NCBI GenBank assembly: GCA_027449545.1
Contig: DAIDLI010000201.1
Location: 26,922-90,921 of the forward strand
Length of the DNA: 64,000 nt
Direction: 5' to 3'
DNA from: Acidobacteriaceae bacterium
GTDB lineage: Bacteria > Acidobacteriota > Terriglobia > Terriglobales > Acidobacteriaceae
Part shown: piece after piece, positions 17,424 to 26,891 of the stretch
How the letters are laid out: the number at the start of each line of letters is the position of its first letter
How positions within the stretch are numbered: the first letter of the stretch is position 1
Translations under genes and position numbers: made by a program
Notes under the pieces: model-generated
The model's input: the letters and a program-made list of their open reading frames with translations, nothing else
The model's database searches: none
Told to the model about the DNA's origin: nothing

Positions 17424-18632
17424 CTATGTCAGGTTAGGCAGGTTGATCACGTTCAGCACCACTTGCAGCAGGACCACGGCGGCGGCAGCGTAAAGCGCCA
17501 TGCGCGCGCGCGGAGTCTCGAAGGCATCCGCGAAGACGCCGCCGATGAAGGTGAGCCAGAAGGGAATCGACCACAGCCAGGGGCTGCCCGGCGCACCCGT
17601 CATCACCAGCCACATCAGCACCGCGGCGCACTGCAGCGGCGCAGTGTTGCCGAAGAAGCGCGCCTTGGGCAGGCCCAGATACAAGAAGAAGGCCGCGGCC
17701 GCCGCCACGGTGATGCCGGCCTCGGGGAGAGACGCAAAGAAGTGCTGGGCGGGCCGGAGGGAGAACCACAGGAATCCCGCTGAGGAGCGGAAGACGTAGC
17801 TGTAGGCGTCAGGCGAGAAGCCGTAGCAGGCGAAGACCACCAGCAGTGCTCCTAGACAAGCCAGCAGCACGATGGGCAGCGATTGGCTGCGATGGCCCTC
17901 GGCGATGTAGACCATGAGGACAAGCCCCAGCAGCGCCGCCACCGGCAGCGCTGCGATGTGGGCAGCGGCGGCCAGCCCGAAGGCCAGGGTGAGGAGCAGA
18001 ATACGGGGACGCCATCTGTGCTGTGGTCCCTGCATGGCGTGAGCCCCCCCGATGCAGGTGTAGACGCCGCCATACACGCCCAGCGCGGCAAAGATCTCCG
18101 GCGAAGGCTCCAGACAGGCGTGGAGAATGGCGGGACAGAAGCAATAGAGCGCGAGCGCGACGTAGCCGCCGAGGTTTCCATAGAGCCGGCGCGTCACCCA
18201 CCATACCGCGCCACCCAGGACGCAACCCCCCAGCAGGAAGGGCAGGCGCAGCAGCAGCAGGATGTGGGTCATCTGGTGGCGCAGTTCCCAGGTGCTGATC
18301 TCGCCGCTCTCCTGCACCACGCGGTCTTCAGGCGCGCGGAAGTGGTCCAGGCCCTCTTCGGTGAGCAGGTTGAGCGTGAGGGGCAGACCGGCGAGCCGAT
18401 AGGCCAGGATGCCGTCGTGGATATTGCCACAGGATGTGTAATAGCCGGCCAGCGGCGAGGCCTTCTCCCAGGTCTCGCGGCCGCAGCGCGCATAGCGGTA
18501 GTCCTGGTCGCTGAGCGTCTGATGGGCGGCGACCCACAGCCCTTGCAGAAGAAACAATGCAAGCAGGGTTGCCGCAATTTGCTGCGGGCGATTGAATCGA
18601 AATCGGCGGAGCTTACCAAACCGGTGGGTCAT
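17424..18632 (-). CDS. Polytopic membrane protein, GT-C-like (PMT/family 39-like) candidate
   Basis: A 402-residue protein with about nine hydrophobic segments beginning at residue 18 (IAATLLALFLLQGLWVA). The first extracytoplasmic loop is long (residues about 38-120) and carries two cysteines, which recalls GT-C glycosyltransferases. The later RLYGNLGGYVALALYCFCPAI segment resembles protein mannosyltransferase-like proteins. The DxD/ExD catalytic motif usual after the first helix is not obvious (SDQDYRY is a candidate). It is divergent from trmFO and followed at a distance by prpD. I cannot assign a donor or acceptor. Confidence 0.5.
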   Translation of the reverse strand: MTHRFGKLRRFRFNRPQQIAATLLALFLLQGLWVAAHQTLSDQDYRYARCGRETWEKASPLAGYYTSCGNIHDGILAYRLAGLPLTLNLLTEEGLDHFRAPEDRVVQESGEISTWELRHQMTHILLLLRLPFLLGGCVLGGAVWWVTRRLYGNLGGYVALALYCFCPAILHACLEPSPEIFAALGVYGGVYTCIGGAHAMQGPQHRWRPRILLLTLAFGLAAAAHIAALPVAALLGLVLMVYIAEGHRSQSLPIVLLACLGALLVVFACYGFSPDAYSYVFRSSAGFLWFSLRPAQHFFASLPEAGITVAAAAAFFLYLGLPKARFFGNTAPLQCAAVLMWLVMTGAPGSPWLWSIPFWLTFIGGVFADAFETPRARMALYAAAAVVLLQVVLNVINLPNLT

Positions 18633-18730
18633 CGCGCGGGGGACGTAAGCTCCAGTCTAAATGCCCGGGCCGGGCAGATGTCTGCTGACGTGCGCAGCAG
18701 ACATTTGGGGAACAGGGAATTGCGAAAAAT

Positions 18731-20179
18731 CTACGGCAGGTAGAGGTTCACGTACTCGTGGACGGGCATGGCGTCGAGCCGTGCAGAGTCGAGCGAGGCG
18801 TCGAGGACGCGCTGTTGCTGCGCGTCGCTGAAGCGGCGGCTGAGATTGCGCTTGAACTTCTCCACCAGCAGCGGCAAGCCTTCTTCACGGCGCCGGCGGT
18901 GTCCTATGGGGAATTCGACCGTCTCCTCCAGTACCGTTCCGTCGTTCAGCTCCACGACAAGACGGTTCGCTATGGATCGCTTTTCGGGATCGTGATAGTC
19001 GCGGGTGAACTGCGGGTTTTCGACGCAGTCCATTCTGGCGCGGAGGGCATCGATCCGCGGATCGGACGCAACTTCGTCCTCGTAATCGGCGGCGGTGAGG
19101 CGGCCGAAGAGCAGTGGGATCGCGACCATGTATTGCACGCAGTGGTCGCGGTCGGCGGGATTGGCGAGCGGGCCTTTTTTGTCGATGATGCGGAGGCAGG
19201 CCTCATGCGTGTGAATCTTGATGCGTTTGATGGAATCGGGCGAGAGCTTGCGGCGATCGAGTTCGGCGCGGACCTTCATGGCCGCCTCCACGGCGGTCTG
19301 GGCGTGGAACTCGGCGGGGAAGCTGATCTTGAAGAGCACGTTCTCCATGACATAGGAGCCGTAGGGGCGCTGGAACTTGAAGGGCTGTCCGCGGAAGAGG
19401 ACGTCGTAGAAGCCCCAGGTTTTGGCGGTGAGGGCCGAGGGATAGCCCATCTCGCCGGCGCGGGCCATCAAGGCGAGCCGCACCGCGCGGCTGGTGGCGT
19501 CGCCCGCCGCCCAGCTCTTGCGCGAGCCGGTGTTGGGGGCGTGGCGATAGGTGCGCAGGCTCTGGCCGTCGATCCAGGCGTTGGAGACGGCGTTGAGGGT
19601 CTGTTCGCGGGTGAGGTCGAGCAGCTGGCAAACCACCGCCGTCGAAGCCACCTTGACCAGCACCACGTGATCGAGGCCGACCTTGTTGAAGGAGTTCTCG
19701 AGCGCGAGGCAGCCCTGAATCTCGTGGGCCTTGATCATGGCGGTGAGCACGGCGCGCATGGTGAGGGGCGGTTTGCCTTCGGCAATCGCCTGACGCGACA
19801 GCCAATCGGCGACGGCGAGGATGGCGCCGAGGTTGTCGGAGGGGTGGCCCCACTCGGCTGCCAGCCAGGTGTCGTTGAAGTCGAGCCAGCGGATGATGGC
19901 GCCGATGTTGAAGGCGGCCTGCACCGGATCGAGCACGTAGTCGGTGCCGGGAACGCGCGCGCCGTTGGGCACGATGGTGCCGGGGACGATGGGGCCGAGC
20001 AGCTTGGTGCAGGCCGGGTATTCAAGCGCCTCGAGGCCGCAGCCGAGCGTGTCGATGAGACAGGCGCGGGCGGTGGAGTAGGCGAGGTCGGAGGTGATCT
20101 CGTAGTTCAGGGCGTAGTCGGCGATATCGGTGAGGACCTGGTCGGGTGCGGGACGGTTGTTGCTGATGGGCGTGGACAC
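18731..20179 (-). CDS. prpD: 2-Methylcitrate dehydratase, PrpD
   Basis: A 482-residue MmgE/PrpD-family protein. It dehydrates 2-methylcitrate to 2-methylaconitate in the methylcitrate cycle of propionyl-CoA use. The N-terminal helical domain contains [12 protein letters not shown] and the core [23 protein letters not shown] long conserved segment follows with [18 protein letters not shown]. The length is right for the family. It is the last gene of the prp group and starts 15 bases after the small membrane protein. An aconitase (acnA) elsewhere in the window could do the following rehydration. Confidence 0.93.
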   Translation of the reverse strand: MSTPISNNRPAPDQVLTDIADYALNYEITSDLAYSTARACLIDTLGCGLEALEYPACTKLLGPIVPGTIVPNGARVPGTDYVLDPVQAAFNIGAIIRWLDFNDTWLAAEWGHPSDNLGAILAVADWLSRQAIAEGKPPLTMRAVLTAMIKAHEIQGCLALENSFNKVGLDHVVLVKVASTAVVCQLLDLTREQTLNAVSNAWIDGQSLRTYRHAPNTGSRKSWAAGDATSRAVRLALMARAGEMGYPSALTAKTWGFYDVLFRGQPFKFQRPYGSYVMENVLFKISFPAEFHAQTAVEAAMKVRAELDRRKLSPDSIKRIKIHTHEACLRIIDKKGPLANPADRDHCVQYMVAIPLLFGRLTAADYEDEVASDPRIDALRARMDCVENPQFTRDYHDPEKRSIANRLVVELNDGTVLEETVEFPIGHRRRREEGLPLLVEKFKRNLSRRFSDAQQQRVLDASLDSARLDAMPVHEYVNLYLP

Positions 20180-20194
20180 ACGGACTCCTAGTAT

Positions 20195-20443
20195 TTAAGC
20201 GGGTTTGATGAACCCGGCGTAAATGAATTCTCCAAGGACGATGAAATACATCAGGATAAGCATTCCCCAAAATTCAATTCTCTGGCGGCGGACCGTTTTT
20301 GGACTGATCTTGCCACCTTGCACGGTCCGTGCCCATCCTCGAGCCATTAGACGAAACAGGCCTGCCATGATCGGAGGTCCCAGGATCAGGATGGCTAATT
20401 GTTCAGGTAATGGTGCGGCGCCAGGTAACATTATCCTTTTCAT
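20195..20443 (-). CDS. Small two-helix membrane protein embedded in the prp cluster
   Basis: 82 residues with two predicted membrane helices (QLAILILGPPIMAGLFRLMA and IEFWGMLILMYFIVLGEFIYAGF) joined by a basic loop (TVRRQR). GGAGG lies just one base before the ATG, rather close but on target. The stop is 15 bases before prpD, so the two are surely co-transcribed. I do not recognise the family. A role in substrate entry or in tethering the cycle enzymes is speculation. Confidence 0.6.
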   Translation of the reverse strand: MKRIMLPGAAPLPEQLAILILGPPIMAGLFRLMARGWARTVQGGKISPKTVRRQRIEFWGMLILMYFIVLGEFIYAGFIKPA

Positions 20444-20505
20444 TCCTCCAATCGCGGGTCGTCAGGTCTTAGGCACAAAAATGCCACAGATTTACATCTC
20501 GATTT

Positions 20506-20538
20506 CCCAGGTCTCAAAATCGAGACCTGGGGCACCCC
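20506..20538. repeat. Dispersed intergenic palindrome, copy 4
   Basis: CCCAGGTCTC (20506-20515), AAAATC, GAGACCTGGGG (20522-20532), CACCCC. A near-perfect copy in the gap between the small membrane protein and prpC. Placed between operon genes, it may influence mRNA stability. Confidence 0.8.
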
Positions 20539-20563
20539 GGCTTAGCAATTGATCCAGTGCGTG

Positions 20564-20625
20564 CCGAAAAGCAACCGCAGATCCTTCGACTCCCTGCGCT
20601 GCGCTCCGGTCGCTCAGGATGACAA
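20564..20625. repeat. Dispersed repeat, 'CAACCGCAGATCCTTCG' type, copy 2
   Basis: GAAAAGCAACCGCAGATCC, TTCGACTCCCTGCGCTGC, GCTCCGGTCGCTCAGGATGACA. It shares its opening and closing words with the copy at 2055 and lies 26 bases from palindrome copy 4. Confidence 0.6.
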
Positions 20626-20655
20626 TTTCAAGGAAAACCAAAGTCAGAAAGCAAT

Positions 20656-21816
20656 CTAGTTTCGCTGCTCGATGGACACGAACCTCAGATTTTCCGGGCC
20701 GGTGTAGTTGGCGGAGGGGCGGATAATTTTGCCGTCCTGGCGCTGTTCGATGACGTGGGCGGCCCAGCCGGCGGTCCGCGACATGACGAAGATGGGCGTG
20801 AACAGATCGGTGGGAATGCCCATCAGGTGATAGGCGACGGCGCTGAACCAGTCGAGGTTGGGGAACATGCGCTTGGCGCTGTGCATGACGGTCTCGATGC
20901 GGGCGGCGACGTCGAAGAGCAGGCGGTCGTTGGCAGCGTCTGCCAGCGAGCGCGCGGTCCGCTTGATGATTTCATTGCGCGGATCGGAGATGGTGTAGAC
21001 GGGGTGGCCGAAGCCGATGATGACCTCGCGGTTTTCGATGCGGCGGAGGATGTCCTGCTCGGCTTCGTCCGGGCTCTGGTAGCGCTGCTGAATCTCGAGC
21101 GCGACTTCGTTGGCGCCGCCGTGCTTGGGACCTTTCAATGCGCCGATGGCGCCGGTGATGGAAGAGTAGAGATCGGAGCCGGTGCCGGCGATGACGCGCG
21201 CGGTAAAGGTAGAGGCGTTGAACTCGTGCTCGGCATAGAGGATCAGCGAGACCTGCATGGCCTGAATCCATTCGGCGCTGGGAGCTTTGCCATGTAGCAT
21301 GCGAAGAAAGTGTTCGGCGATGGTATCCCCGTCGGTTTCCACTTCGATGCGCTTGCCGTTGCGCGCGAAGTGGTGCCAGTAGAGCAGCATCGAGGGCAGC
21401 GTGGCGAGGAGCGTGTCGGCGATGTCTCGCGCGCCGGTCTCGCTGTGGCCGGCGGCTTCAGGGCGCAGGCAGCCGAGGATGGAGACCCCCGTGCGCAATG
21501 CGTCCATCGGGTGGGCGGAGCCGGGAATCAGTTCGAGCGCCTGCTTCACCGCGGCGGGCAAGCCGCGCAGGCTGCGCAGGCGTTTGCGGCAGGCCGCAAG
21601 TTCGGCGGCGGTGGGCAGCGTGCCGTAGACGAGCAGGTAGGCGACCTCCTCGAACGCGCAGTGCGCGGCCAGGTCGGCGATGTCATAGCCGCGATAGTGC
21701 AGATCGTTGCCGCTCTGGCCCACGGTACAGATGGCGGTGTTGCCGGCGGCGGTGCCGGAGAGGGCGACGGATTTTTTGGGCTTGAAAGCGGTTGGTTGTG
21801 CTTGCTGAGAATTCAT
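20656..21816 (-). CDS. prpC: 2-Methylcitrate synthase (citrate synthase family)
   Basis: A 386-residue citrate-synthase-family protein of the short type. Catalytic residues are visible: GPKHGGANE (His), [13 protein letters not shown] (His), and the Asp in the C-terminal region ([18 protein letters not shown]). With the neighbours prpB and prpD, the substrate is most likely propionyl-CoA plus oxaloacetate. The sequence alone does not exclude ordinary citrate synthase activity, as many of these enzymes do both. It follows prpB after a 223-bp gap filled with repeats. Confidence 0.92.
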   Translation of the reverse strand: MNSQQAQPTAFKPKKSVALSGTAAGNTAICTVGQSGNDLHYRGYDIADLAAHCAFEEVAYLLVYGTLPTAAELAACRKRLRSLRGLPAAVKQALELIPGSAHPMDALRTGVSILGCLRPEAAGHSETGARDIADTLLATLPSMLLYWHHFARNGKRIEVETDGDTIAEHFLRMLHGKAPSAEWIQAMQVSLILYAEHEFNASTFTARVIAGTGSDLYSSITGAIGALKGPKHGGANEVALEIQQRYQSPDEAEQDILRRIENREVIIGFGHPVYTISDPRNEIIKRTARSLADAANDRLLFDVAARIETVMHSAKRMFPNLDWFSAVAYHLMGIPTDLFTPIFVMSRTAGWAAHVIEQRQDGKIIRPSANYTGPENLRFVSIEQRN

Positions 21817-21864
21817 GGAAATCTCCGGTCTATGACGTAAATCTGCCGCTGTTCATCGTGCTAT

Positions 21865-21896
21865 CCCATGTCCCCTTCGGGGGACCTGGGGCACCC
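21865..21896. repeat. Dispersed intergenic palindrome, copy 5
   Basis: CCCATGTCCCC-TTCGG-GGGACCTGGGGCACCC, with a UUCG-type tetraloop that would make a very stable hairpin in RNA. It lies upstream of prpC, 34 bases before the solo REP set. Confidence 0.75.
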
Positions 21897-21930
21897 GGCT
21901 TTGTTGATTCGTGCGCACCAGACCTTCCTT

Positions 21931-22023
21931 GCGCCGTCCCTACGGGACTGTCGAGGAGGTTGTTCTATCCGAACCCCACGCTGAAGCGCGGGGCTAACCA
22001 CCGCTGCGCCTGCAGCGCGATCC
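21931..22023. repeat. Solo copy of the RAYT-associated palindrome set
   Basis: GCGCCGTCCCTACGGGACT (21931-21949), CCCCACGCTGAAGCGCGGGG plus CTAAC (21974-21998), then CGCTGCGCCTGCAGCGCGATCC (22002-22023). Same order and orientation as the right end of the RAYT element at 2848-2935. It lies between prpB and prpC, with no transposase nearby. Confidence 0.8.
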
Positions 22024-22039
22024 AAAAACGATGATCGAA

Positions 22040-22966
22040 TCAAGTTTTTCCTGGTTTCGTTGTTTCCTTGCTCTGTGCTTTTATCGCGAAGAGCTCATCG
22101 AGCTTTTGCTCGTAGGCGTGGTAACCGAGGTACTTGTAGAGATCGGCGCGGGTCTGCATCATCGGCACCACGTTCTTCTGCGTGCCCTCGGCGCGGATCG
22201 TCTCGTAGACCTTGAGGGCGGCGGCGTTCATCGCGCGGTAGGCCGAGCAGCAGTAGAGGATGATGTCGACGTCCGCCGCGGCGAGTCCTTCGCGGGTGTA
22301 CAGCGGCGTCTGGCCGAACTCGGTGATGTTGGCCAGGATGGGCACGCCCACCGCCTTGCGGAACTCGGCGTACATGCGAGCCTCGGTGACGGCTTCGGCA
22401 AAGATCATGTCGGCCCCGGCGGCCACGTAGGCCTGGGCGCGTTCGATGGCGCGGGCCAAGCCCTCGCTGGCCAGCGCGTCGGTGCGCGCCATAAGGACGA
22501 ACGCAGGATCGCTGCGTGCGTCCACGGCAGCCTTGATGCGGTCCACCATCTCTTCGGTGGAGACAAGCTCCTTACCGGGCCGGTGCCCGCAGCGCTTTGC
22601 CCCCACCTGGTCCTCGATGTGTACCGCGGCAGCGCCGGCTTTGATCATGGAGCGGATGGTCCGCGCAATATTGAACGCCCCGCCCCAGCCGGTGTCGATA
22701 TCCACCAGCAGCGGCAGGGAAGAGGCATCGGTGATGCGGCGGACGTCGGTGAGGACGTCTTCCATGGTGCTGATCCCGAGGTCGGGCAAGCCGAGCGAGT
22801 TGGCGGCCACGCCGCCGCCGGAGAGATACAGGGCGCGGAAACCGACGGCCTCGGCCATCCGCGCCGTGTAAGCGTTGATGGCGCCGATGACCTGCAACGG
22901 CTTTTCGGCTGCGAGCGCCGCGCGAAAGCGCGCGCCGGGCGAATTGGGAGGGATAGGCTCGTTCAT
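22040..22966 (-). CDS. prpB: 2-Methylisocitrate lyase
   Basis: A 308-residue isocitrate-lyase-superfamily enzyme splitting 2-methylisocitrate to pyruvate and succinate. The active-site loop KRCGHR is visible, preceded by [11 protein letters not shown] and followed by the ARTDA and FAEAVTE motifs; [17 protein letters not shown] near the N-terminus is typical. The start at ATG 22966 is by alignment; a TTG at 22981 is possible, and neither has a clear ribosome site. First gene of the prpB-prpC-x-prpD group on this strand. Confidence 0.94.
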   Translation of the reverse strand: MNEPIPPNSPGARFRAALAAEKPLQVIGAINAYTARMAEAVGFRALYLSGGGVAANSLGLPDLGISTMEDVLTDVRRITDASSLPLLVDIDTGWGGAFNIARTIRSMIKAGAAAVHIEDQVGAKRCGHRPGKELVSTEEMVDRIKAAVDARSDPAFVLMARTDALASEGLARAIERAQAYVAAGADMIFAEAVTEARMYAEFRKAVGVPILANITEFGQTPLYTREGLAAADVDIILYCCSAYRAMNAAALKVYETIRAEGTQKNVVPMMQTRADLYKYLGYHAYEQKLDELFAIKAQSKETTKPGKT

Positions 22967-23097
22967 GGCTGATCTGACCAAGGATGATAGCAGGGAAGGG
23001 CGCTGCGCATGCTCGCGCCTTCGGAGGGCCTTGAGGCGTTAAACTTAACCGACTTTGTTCCCGTCATCTAAACTGACTTCCCTCAGGAGGATTCACG

Positions 23098-23634
23098 ATG
23101 AAGCGCCTCTTCGCTTGTGTAACTCTGCTTTTCGCTGCGACCGCCATGCTGGCCCACGCCCAGGGAAGCCCCAAAGCGTCGGCCTCCACTACGGTTGGCG
23201 GAACGACCATCACCATCGACTACTCTTCGCCGCGGGTGCGCGGACGCCAGGGCCACATCTTCACAAAGGATGGCCTTATCAGCCACGATCAGAACTATCC
23301 GTACTGGCGGGCGGGCGCGAACGCCGCCACTACGATGAAGACCACCGGGGACATCCACATCGGCAGCCTCAATGTGCCGGCGGGTACTTATACGCTGTTC
23401 GTGGACATCAGCAATCCCGACCAGTGGACGCTGGTGGTGAGCAAGAAGACCGGCGAGTGGGGATTGAACTACGACAAGACCCAGGACCTCGGCCGGGTGA
23501 AGATGACCATGGCCAAGCCGCCGGCGCTGGTGGAAGACCTGACTTACAGCTTCAAGCACGAGGGCGCGAAGAAGGCCACTATGACGCTCTCCTGGGAATA
23601 TAAGAGCGCCTCGGTGGCGATCCAGGCGCACTAA
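23098..23634 (+). CDS. Exported DUF2911 family protein
   Basis: 178 residues: signal peptide KRLFACVTLLFAATAMLAHA, then one DUF2911 domain. Motifs include ITIDYSSPRVRGRQ, the YWRAGANAATT segment and VPAGTYTLFVDI, followed by W-x-L-V-V-S-K-K. This family is abundant in Acidobacteria and Bacteroidetes and is of unknown function, with a beta-sandwich predicted. AGGAGG lies seven bases before the ATG. It diverges from prpB and appears monocistronic. Confidence 0.88.
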   Translation: MKRLFACVTLLFAATAMLAHAQGSPKASASTTVGGTTITIDYSSPRVRGRQGHIFTKDGLISHDQNYPYWRAGANAATTMKTTGDIHIGSLNVPAGTYTLFVDISNPDQWTLVVSKKTGEWGLNYDKTQDLGRVKMTMAKPPALVEDLTYSFKHEGAKKATMTLSWEYKSASVAIQAH

Positions 23635-23658
23635 CGGCCGCTGAAAGTTTCTCGCCTG

Positions 23659-23692
23659 CCCGGTCTCTCATGCGAGATCTGGGGCATCGCAG
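23659..23692. repeat. Dispersed intergenic palindrome, copy 6, degenerate
   Basis: CCCGGTCTC-TCATGC-GAGATCTGGGGCATCGCAG. It has the family's overall design, with several changes in the arms, so it is an old copy. It lies between the DUF2911 gene and the next ORF. Confidence 0.55.
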
Positions 23693-23728
23693 GTGCGGCG
23701 TCATGGTCGAAGGGGACACCACAAGCGG

Positions 23729-24889
23729 ATGGAGCCACTCACCCATTTCCTCACCGGCGCCTGCATCGGGCGCGCGGGATTCAATCGCAAGACGGCTTAC
23801 GCCACGGTGGCGGCGGTGCTGGCCGCCGAGGCGGCTGACCTGGACGTTTTCTGGGGATTCGCCGGACCGGTCGAGGAGTTGAAGCACCATCGCGGGATCA
23901 CGCATACGTTCGTGGGCGCGCCGGTGGTAGCCGCTGTGGTGGTCGGCGCGGTTTGGCTGTTCCGTCGCTGGCGCGTGCGAAGAGGAAGCAAGTCAGCGAG
24001 CCGGCCAGACGCCGAAGCCACGGGCCAGAGGAGATCCCAGCCAGTACATTGGGGCTGGCTTTATCTGACCACTTTGGTGGCGGCATTCAGCCACATCTTG
24101 CTGGACTGGACCAACAACTACGGCGTGCGGCCGTTCTATCCCTTCAACGCGCGCTGGTACGCCGGCAGCATTCTGTTCATCGCTGAGCCAGTGCTATGGG
24201 CGCTGCTGCTGGTGGCGCTGATCCTGCCCTGGCTGCTGGGGTTGGCAGATCGCGAAATTGGGGTGCGCAGACAGCCTTTTCGGGGGCGGGGCTGGGCCAT
24301 CTTTGCGCTGGCGGGGATGACGGCGCTGGGCGTCTGGCGCTGGACCGAGCGCAGCAAGGGGCTGGAGATGATCGCGCAAACCCAGGTGGCTACGGCGCCG
24401 GTGACGCGTGTGGCCCTGGAGCCCTACCCGGTCAATCCGTATCACTGGCACGCCATCCTGGAGACGCCGCGCTACTACCAGACCGCGGAGGTTTACACGA
24501 ACGCTGCCTCGCCCGCGGCAGGGATTGTGACTGATCCATCCACCGACATCCTGTATAAGCCGAAGGACACGCCCGCGACGGAGGCCGCCAAGCAGACCTT
24601 CCTGGGGCGCGTGTATTTGGACTGGGGCCGCTGGGCAGTGGTGCGCGATGTTGGCCAGGAGGCGATTCCCGGTTTTCCGCCGCCTTTGCTGCCGCCGAGC
24701 CGAAGCTGGACGACCGTGCTCTTCAACGATCTTCGTTTTGACTACTCGTTCCTGAGCCGGCCCGACGGGCGGGCGCGCAAGCCCTTGAGTGGTTGGGTGT
24801 ACATCGTAGACGGGCACGAGGAGGCGGCCGAGGGGATGGGCAGCCGCGGGCAGCAGCCTCCCGGTGGAGATGCCGGGGCGCGGCAGTGA
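23729..24889 (+). CDS. YdjM-family membrane-bound metal-dependent hydrolase
   Basis: 386 residues. The N-terminus EPLTHFLTGACIGRAG followed by AAEAADLDVFWG and HHRGITHTF are the metal-binding motifs of the YdjM (LexA-regulated inner-membrane hydrolase) family. Four or so membrane helices lie between residues 60 and 200, the fourth near WAIFALAGMTALGVW; a large soluble part follows (residues about 210-385). The start ATG at 23729 was chosen because the family begins with this motif; earlier codons are in unconserved sequence. Hydrolytic activity has rarely been shown for this family, so the enzymatic label is weak. Confidence 0.8.
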   Translation: MEPLTHFLTGACIGRAGFNRKTAYATVAAVLAAEAADLDVFWGFAGPVEELKHHRGITHTFVGAPVVAAVVVGAVWLFRRWRVRRGSKSASRPDAEATGQRRSQPVHWGWLYLTTLVAAFSHILLDWTNNYGVRPFYPFNARWYAGSILFIAEPVLWALLLVALILPWLLGLADREIGVRRQPFRGRGWAIFALAGMTALGVWRWTERSKGLEMIAQTQVATAPVTRVALEPYPVNPYHWHAILETPRYYQTAEVYTNAASPAAGIVTDPSTDILYKPKDTPATEAAKQTFLGRVYLDWGRWAVVRDVGQEAIPGFPPPLLPPSRSWTTVLFNDLRFDYSFLSRPDGRARKPLSGWVYIVDGHEEAAEGMGSRGQQPPGGDAGARQ

Positions 24890-25077
24890 GGCCGGGACTG
24901 CACTACCGTGCTGAAAACTATTTTCACCTGGTCAAGCGCGGCAGGTTGACCGTATAGGATCGGAACAGCAGAATGGAACGAGCATTTGTTTCATGGAAGG
25001 CGCTCTGTCGCGAGCCCGACCACCGCGAACCCTCGGAGACTGCCCGGGGCGCAAAAATTCGAAAATAGAGGTCTCTG

Positions 25078-25614
25078 ATGTTTGCTTACTTGCTGTTGCT
25101 GGTTGCCGTGTTGACCCGTGTTCTGCCCCATGCCGGCTGGATGAATTTCACCGCCGTAGGCGGCGCGCTGCTTTACTTTGGCGCACGCCGGCCGCTGCGG
25201 GAGATGGTGGCCCCCTTGGCGGTGCTGATGAGCACCGATTTTTACCTGACCACCTTCAGCTACGGCTATACGTTCCGCTGGGAGCAGTACGTGGTGACCT
25301 GGGGATGGTACGCGGCAGCGATCGTGCTGGGCGCGATCCTGCTGAAGTCGCGGATGTCCTGGAAGCGCGCGGGTGCGGGCGCTCTGCTGGGACCGACCTC
25401 GTTCTTTGTGGTCTCGAACTACGCGGTGTGGGCGGCCGGCGGCATGTATCCGCACACCCTGGGCGGCCTGGAGGCCTGCTACGTGGCTGGGATCCCGTTC
25501 TATCGCAATGACCTGGTCTCGACCGCGCTCGTGCTGGCCGTTGCCTTTGGCGTTCCGGCGCTGGTGCGGCGCATGCAGCCGCAGGAGTCGCAGGTGCTGG
25601 CGGCGGGGAAGTAG
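25078..25614 (+). CDS. DUF6580-like polytopic membrane protein
   Basis: 178 residues with about five membrane helices. A short helix at residues 2-15 is followed by HAGWMNFTAVGGALLYFGARR and APLAVLMSTDFYLT, which fit the DUF6580 family of ECF-transporter-like membrane proteins of unknown substrate. Asp and Tyr pairs in the second loop (STDFYLTTFSYGYTFRW) could bind a ligand. No energy-coupling genes are next to it. A UUCG-loop terminator follows. Confidence 0.7.
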   Translation: MFAYLLLLVAVLTRVLPHAGWMNFTAVGGALLYFGARRPLREMVAPLAVLMSTDFYLTTFSYGYTFRWEQYVVTWGWYAAAIVLGAILLKSRMSWKRAGAGALLGPTSFFVVSNYAVWAAGGMYPHTLGGLEACYVAGIPFYRNDLVSTALVLAVAFGVPALVRRMQPQESQVLAAGK

Positions 25615-25666
25615 CGGTTCGGCAGATCGGCAGGTCAGTAGAACAGGGCTTGTCAGGACAGAATCA

Positions 25667-25700
25667 AAGGGCGCGGCTTCGGCCGCGCCTTCGCCGTTTT
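25667..25700 (+). terminator. UUCG-loop terminator
   Basis: AAGG-GCGCGGC, loop TTCG, GCCGCGC-CTT (25667-25691), then CGCCGTTTT. Located 53 bases past the DUF6580-like gene stop. Confidence 0.75.
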
Positions 25701-25795
25701 GTGCAGGATTTCGATTGACAGTGGCGGAGCAAGCCACCTAATTTTCAGTGGCGATAACACGAGCCCCCTTTCAATCGCGGAAGATGGAGGTCGGT

Positions 25796-26206
25796 ATGTG
25801 GCGAGGATTGCGCATGGTTGGTTGGATGGTGCTGCTGGCAGGCACCGGAATGTGGGCGGTGGGGCAGGGGCAGCAGAGCGCGGGCAGTGCGGCAGGGGGC
25901 CATCACGGCCATAAACACGCTTCGGACTATAACCAGGAATATGGTCCGCAGAGGGTCTCGCGCCGGGGCGACAAGATGACCGCGGTCACGCCCGGAGGCA
26001 AAGGCGGTAAGCAGGAGTCGCAAACGATCAACCCCCGCGCCCAGGTGCGCGTCGAGAAGTTCAATGCGAAGCAAGCCGACGGTTCGCAAGCGAAATCGCG
26101 GCATGGGGGCAGGGCTGCTGCGGGTCGGCGGGGCGCGGCTGACCGTCACAACGCGAGCCAGCAGGTGAGGCGGCGCAGGCGCCAGGAAAGCAGAAAGCAG
26201 CAGTAG
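25796..26206 (+). CDS. Small exported basic protein, unknown function
   Basis: 136 residues. A hydrophobic leader (WRGLRMVGWMVLLAGTGMWA) is followed by a His/Gly-rich stretch (AGGHHGHKHASDYNQEYGP) that could bind metal, then a strongly basic tail ending in an RRRRRQESRKQQ-type run. GGAGGTC lies five bases before this ATG, making it a better start than GTG 25748 or ATG 25784. I do not recognise a domain. The composition suggests binding to an anionic surface such as nucleic acid or polysaccharide, or to a metal. Confidence 0.6.
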   Translation: MWRGLRMVGWMVLLAGTGMWAVGQGQQSAGSAAGGHHGHKHASDYNQEYGPQRVSRRGDKMTAVTPGGKGGKQESQTINPRAQVRVEKFNAKQADGSQAKSRHGGRAAAGRRGAADRHNASQQVRRRRRQESRKQQ

Positions 26207-26270
26207 CCGGCCCCGTGGGTTCCGGGCATCGCGACCGAGCCGTGAAGGCCGGTTGAGCGGCGCCGGGTTC

Positions 26271-26891
26271 TTACTGGGTGGGGCGCTTGCCGGAGCGTTT
26301 TTTGCGGAACCACCAGAGGGCAAAGCCGGCAACGGCCAGGGCGCCGACAATAGCGATGGTGGCGAGTGCGTGGTGCGCGACCAGATCGACGGCGCCCGGA
26401 CCCAGCTTGATCACCAGGATCGCCAGCACCATCCAGCGGGTAAGCCGGCCGGCGAAGACGGCCAGCAGGTACTGCGCGACTCGCATCTCAAAGACGCCGG
26501 CGGCGAAGACGAAGATCTTCCATGGAGCGGGAGGCGGCAGCATGGAAGGGATCATGACGGCCAGAAATTCCTGCTTTTCGAAGCGGTGCCGCAGGGCATC
26601 GAAGCGTGCGCGATTGATGCGCTTGAGCAGGAAGAGCTCGCCGCCCGCGCGGCCCAGCCAATAGGGCAGCAGTCCGCCGACCGCGGAGCCGGCCGCCGCC
26701 AGCATGATGTAGATCCAGAACGTGGCCCGGTGGTTCCAGATGAAGACGGCCAACACTGCGTCAATAGGGACCGGGACCGATGAGGAATCGAGTACGGCAA
26801 CCACGAATGCTCCCCAGATGCCCAGCTTGGCCAGCGCCGGCATGAAGATGACGTTCCACTCATGAATCATGTGGGCGATAAACGCCTTCAC
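26271..26891 (-). CDS. DedA/VTT-family (YqaA-like) membrane protein
   Basis: 206 residues. The segment LDSSSVPVPIDAVLAVF is the re-entrant loop of the VTT (SNARE-associated/DedA) family; AAGSAVGGLLPYWLGRAGG and the SMLPPPAPWKIFVFAAG segment are the other hallmarks. Such proteins scramble or flip lipid carriers such as undecaprenyl phosphate, or affect membrane homeostasis. Four membrane helices are predicted. It is convergent with the basic protein gene and divergent from the TonB-like gene. Confidence 0.88.
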   Translation of the reverse strand: MKAFIAHMIHEWNVIFMPALAKLGIWGAFVVAVLDSSSVPVPIDAVLAVFIWNHRATFWIYIMLAAAGSAVGGLLPYWLGRAGGELFLLKRINRARFDALRHRFEKQEFLAVMIPSMLPPPAPWKIFVFAAGVFEMRVAQYLLAVFAGRLTRWMVLAILVIKLGPGAVDLVAHHALATIAIVGALAVAGFALWWFRKKRSGKRPTQ

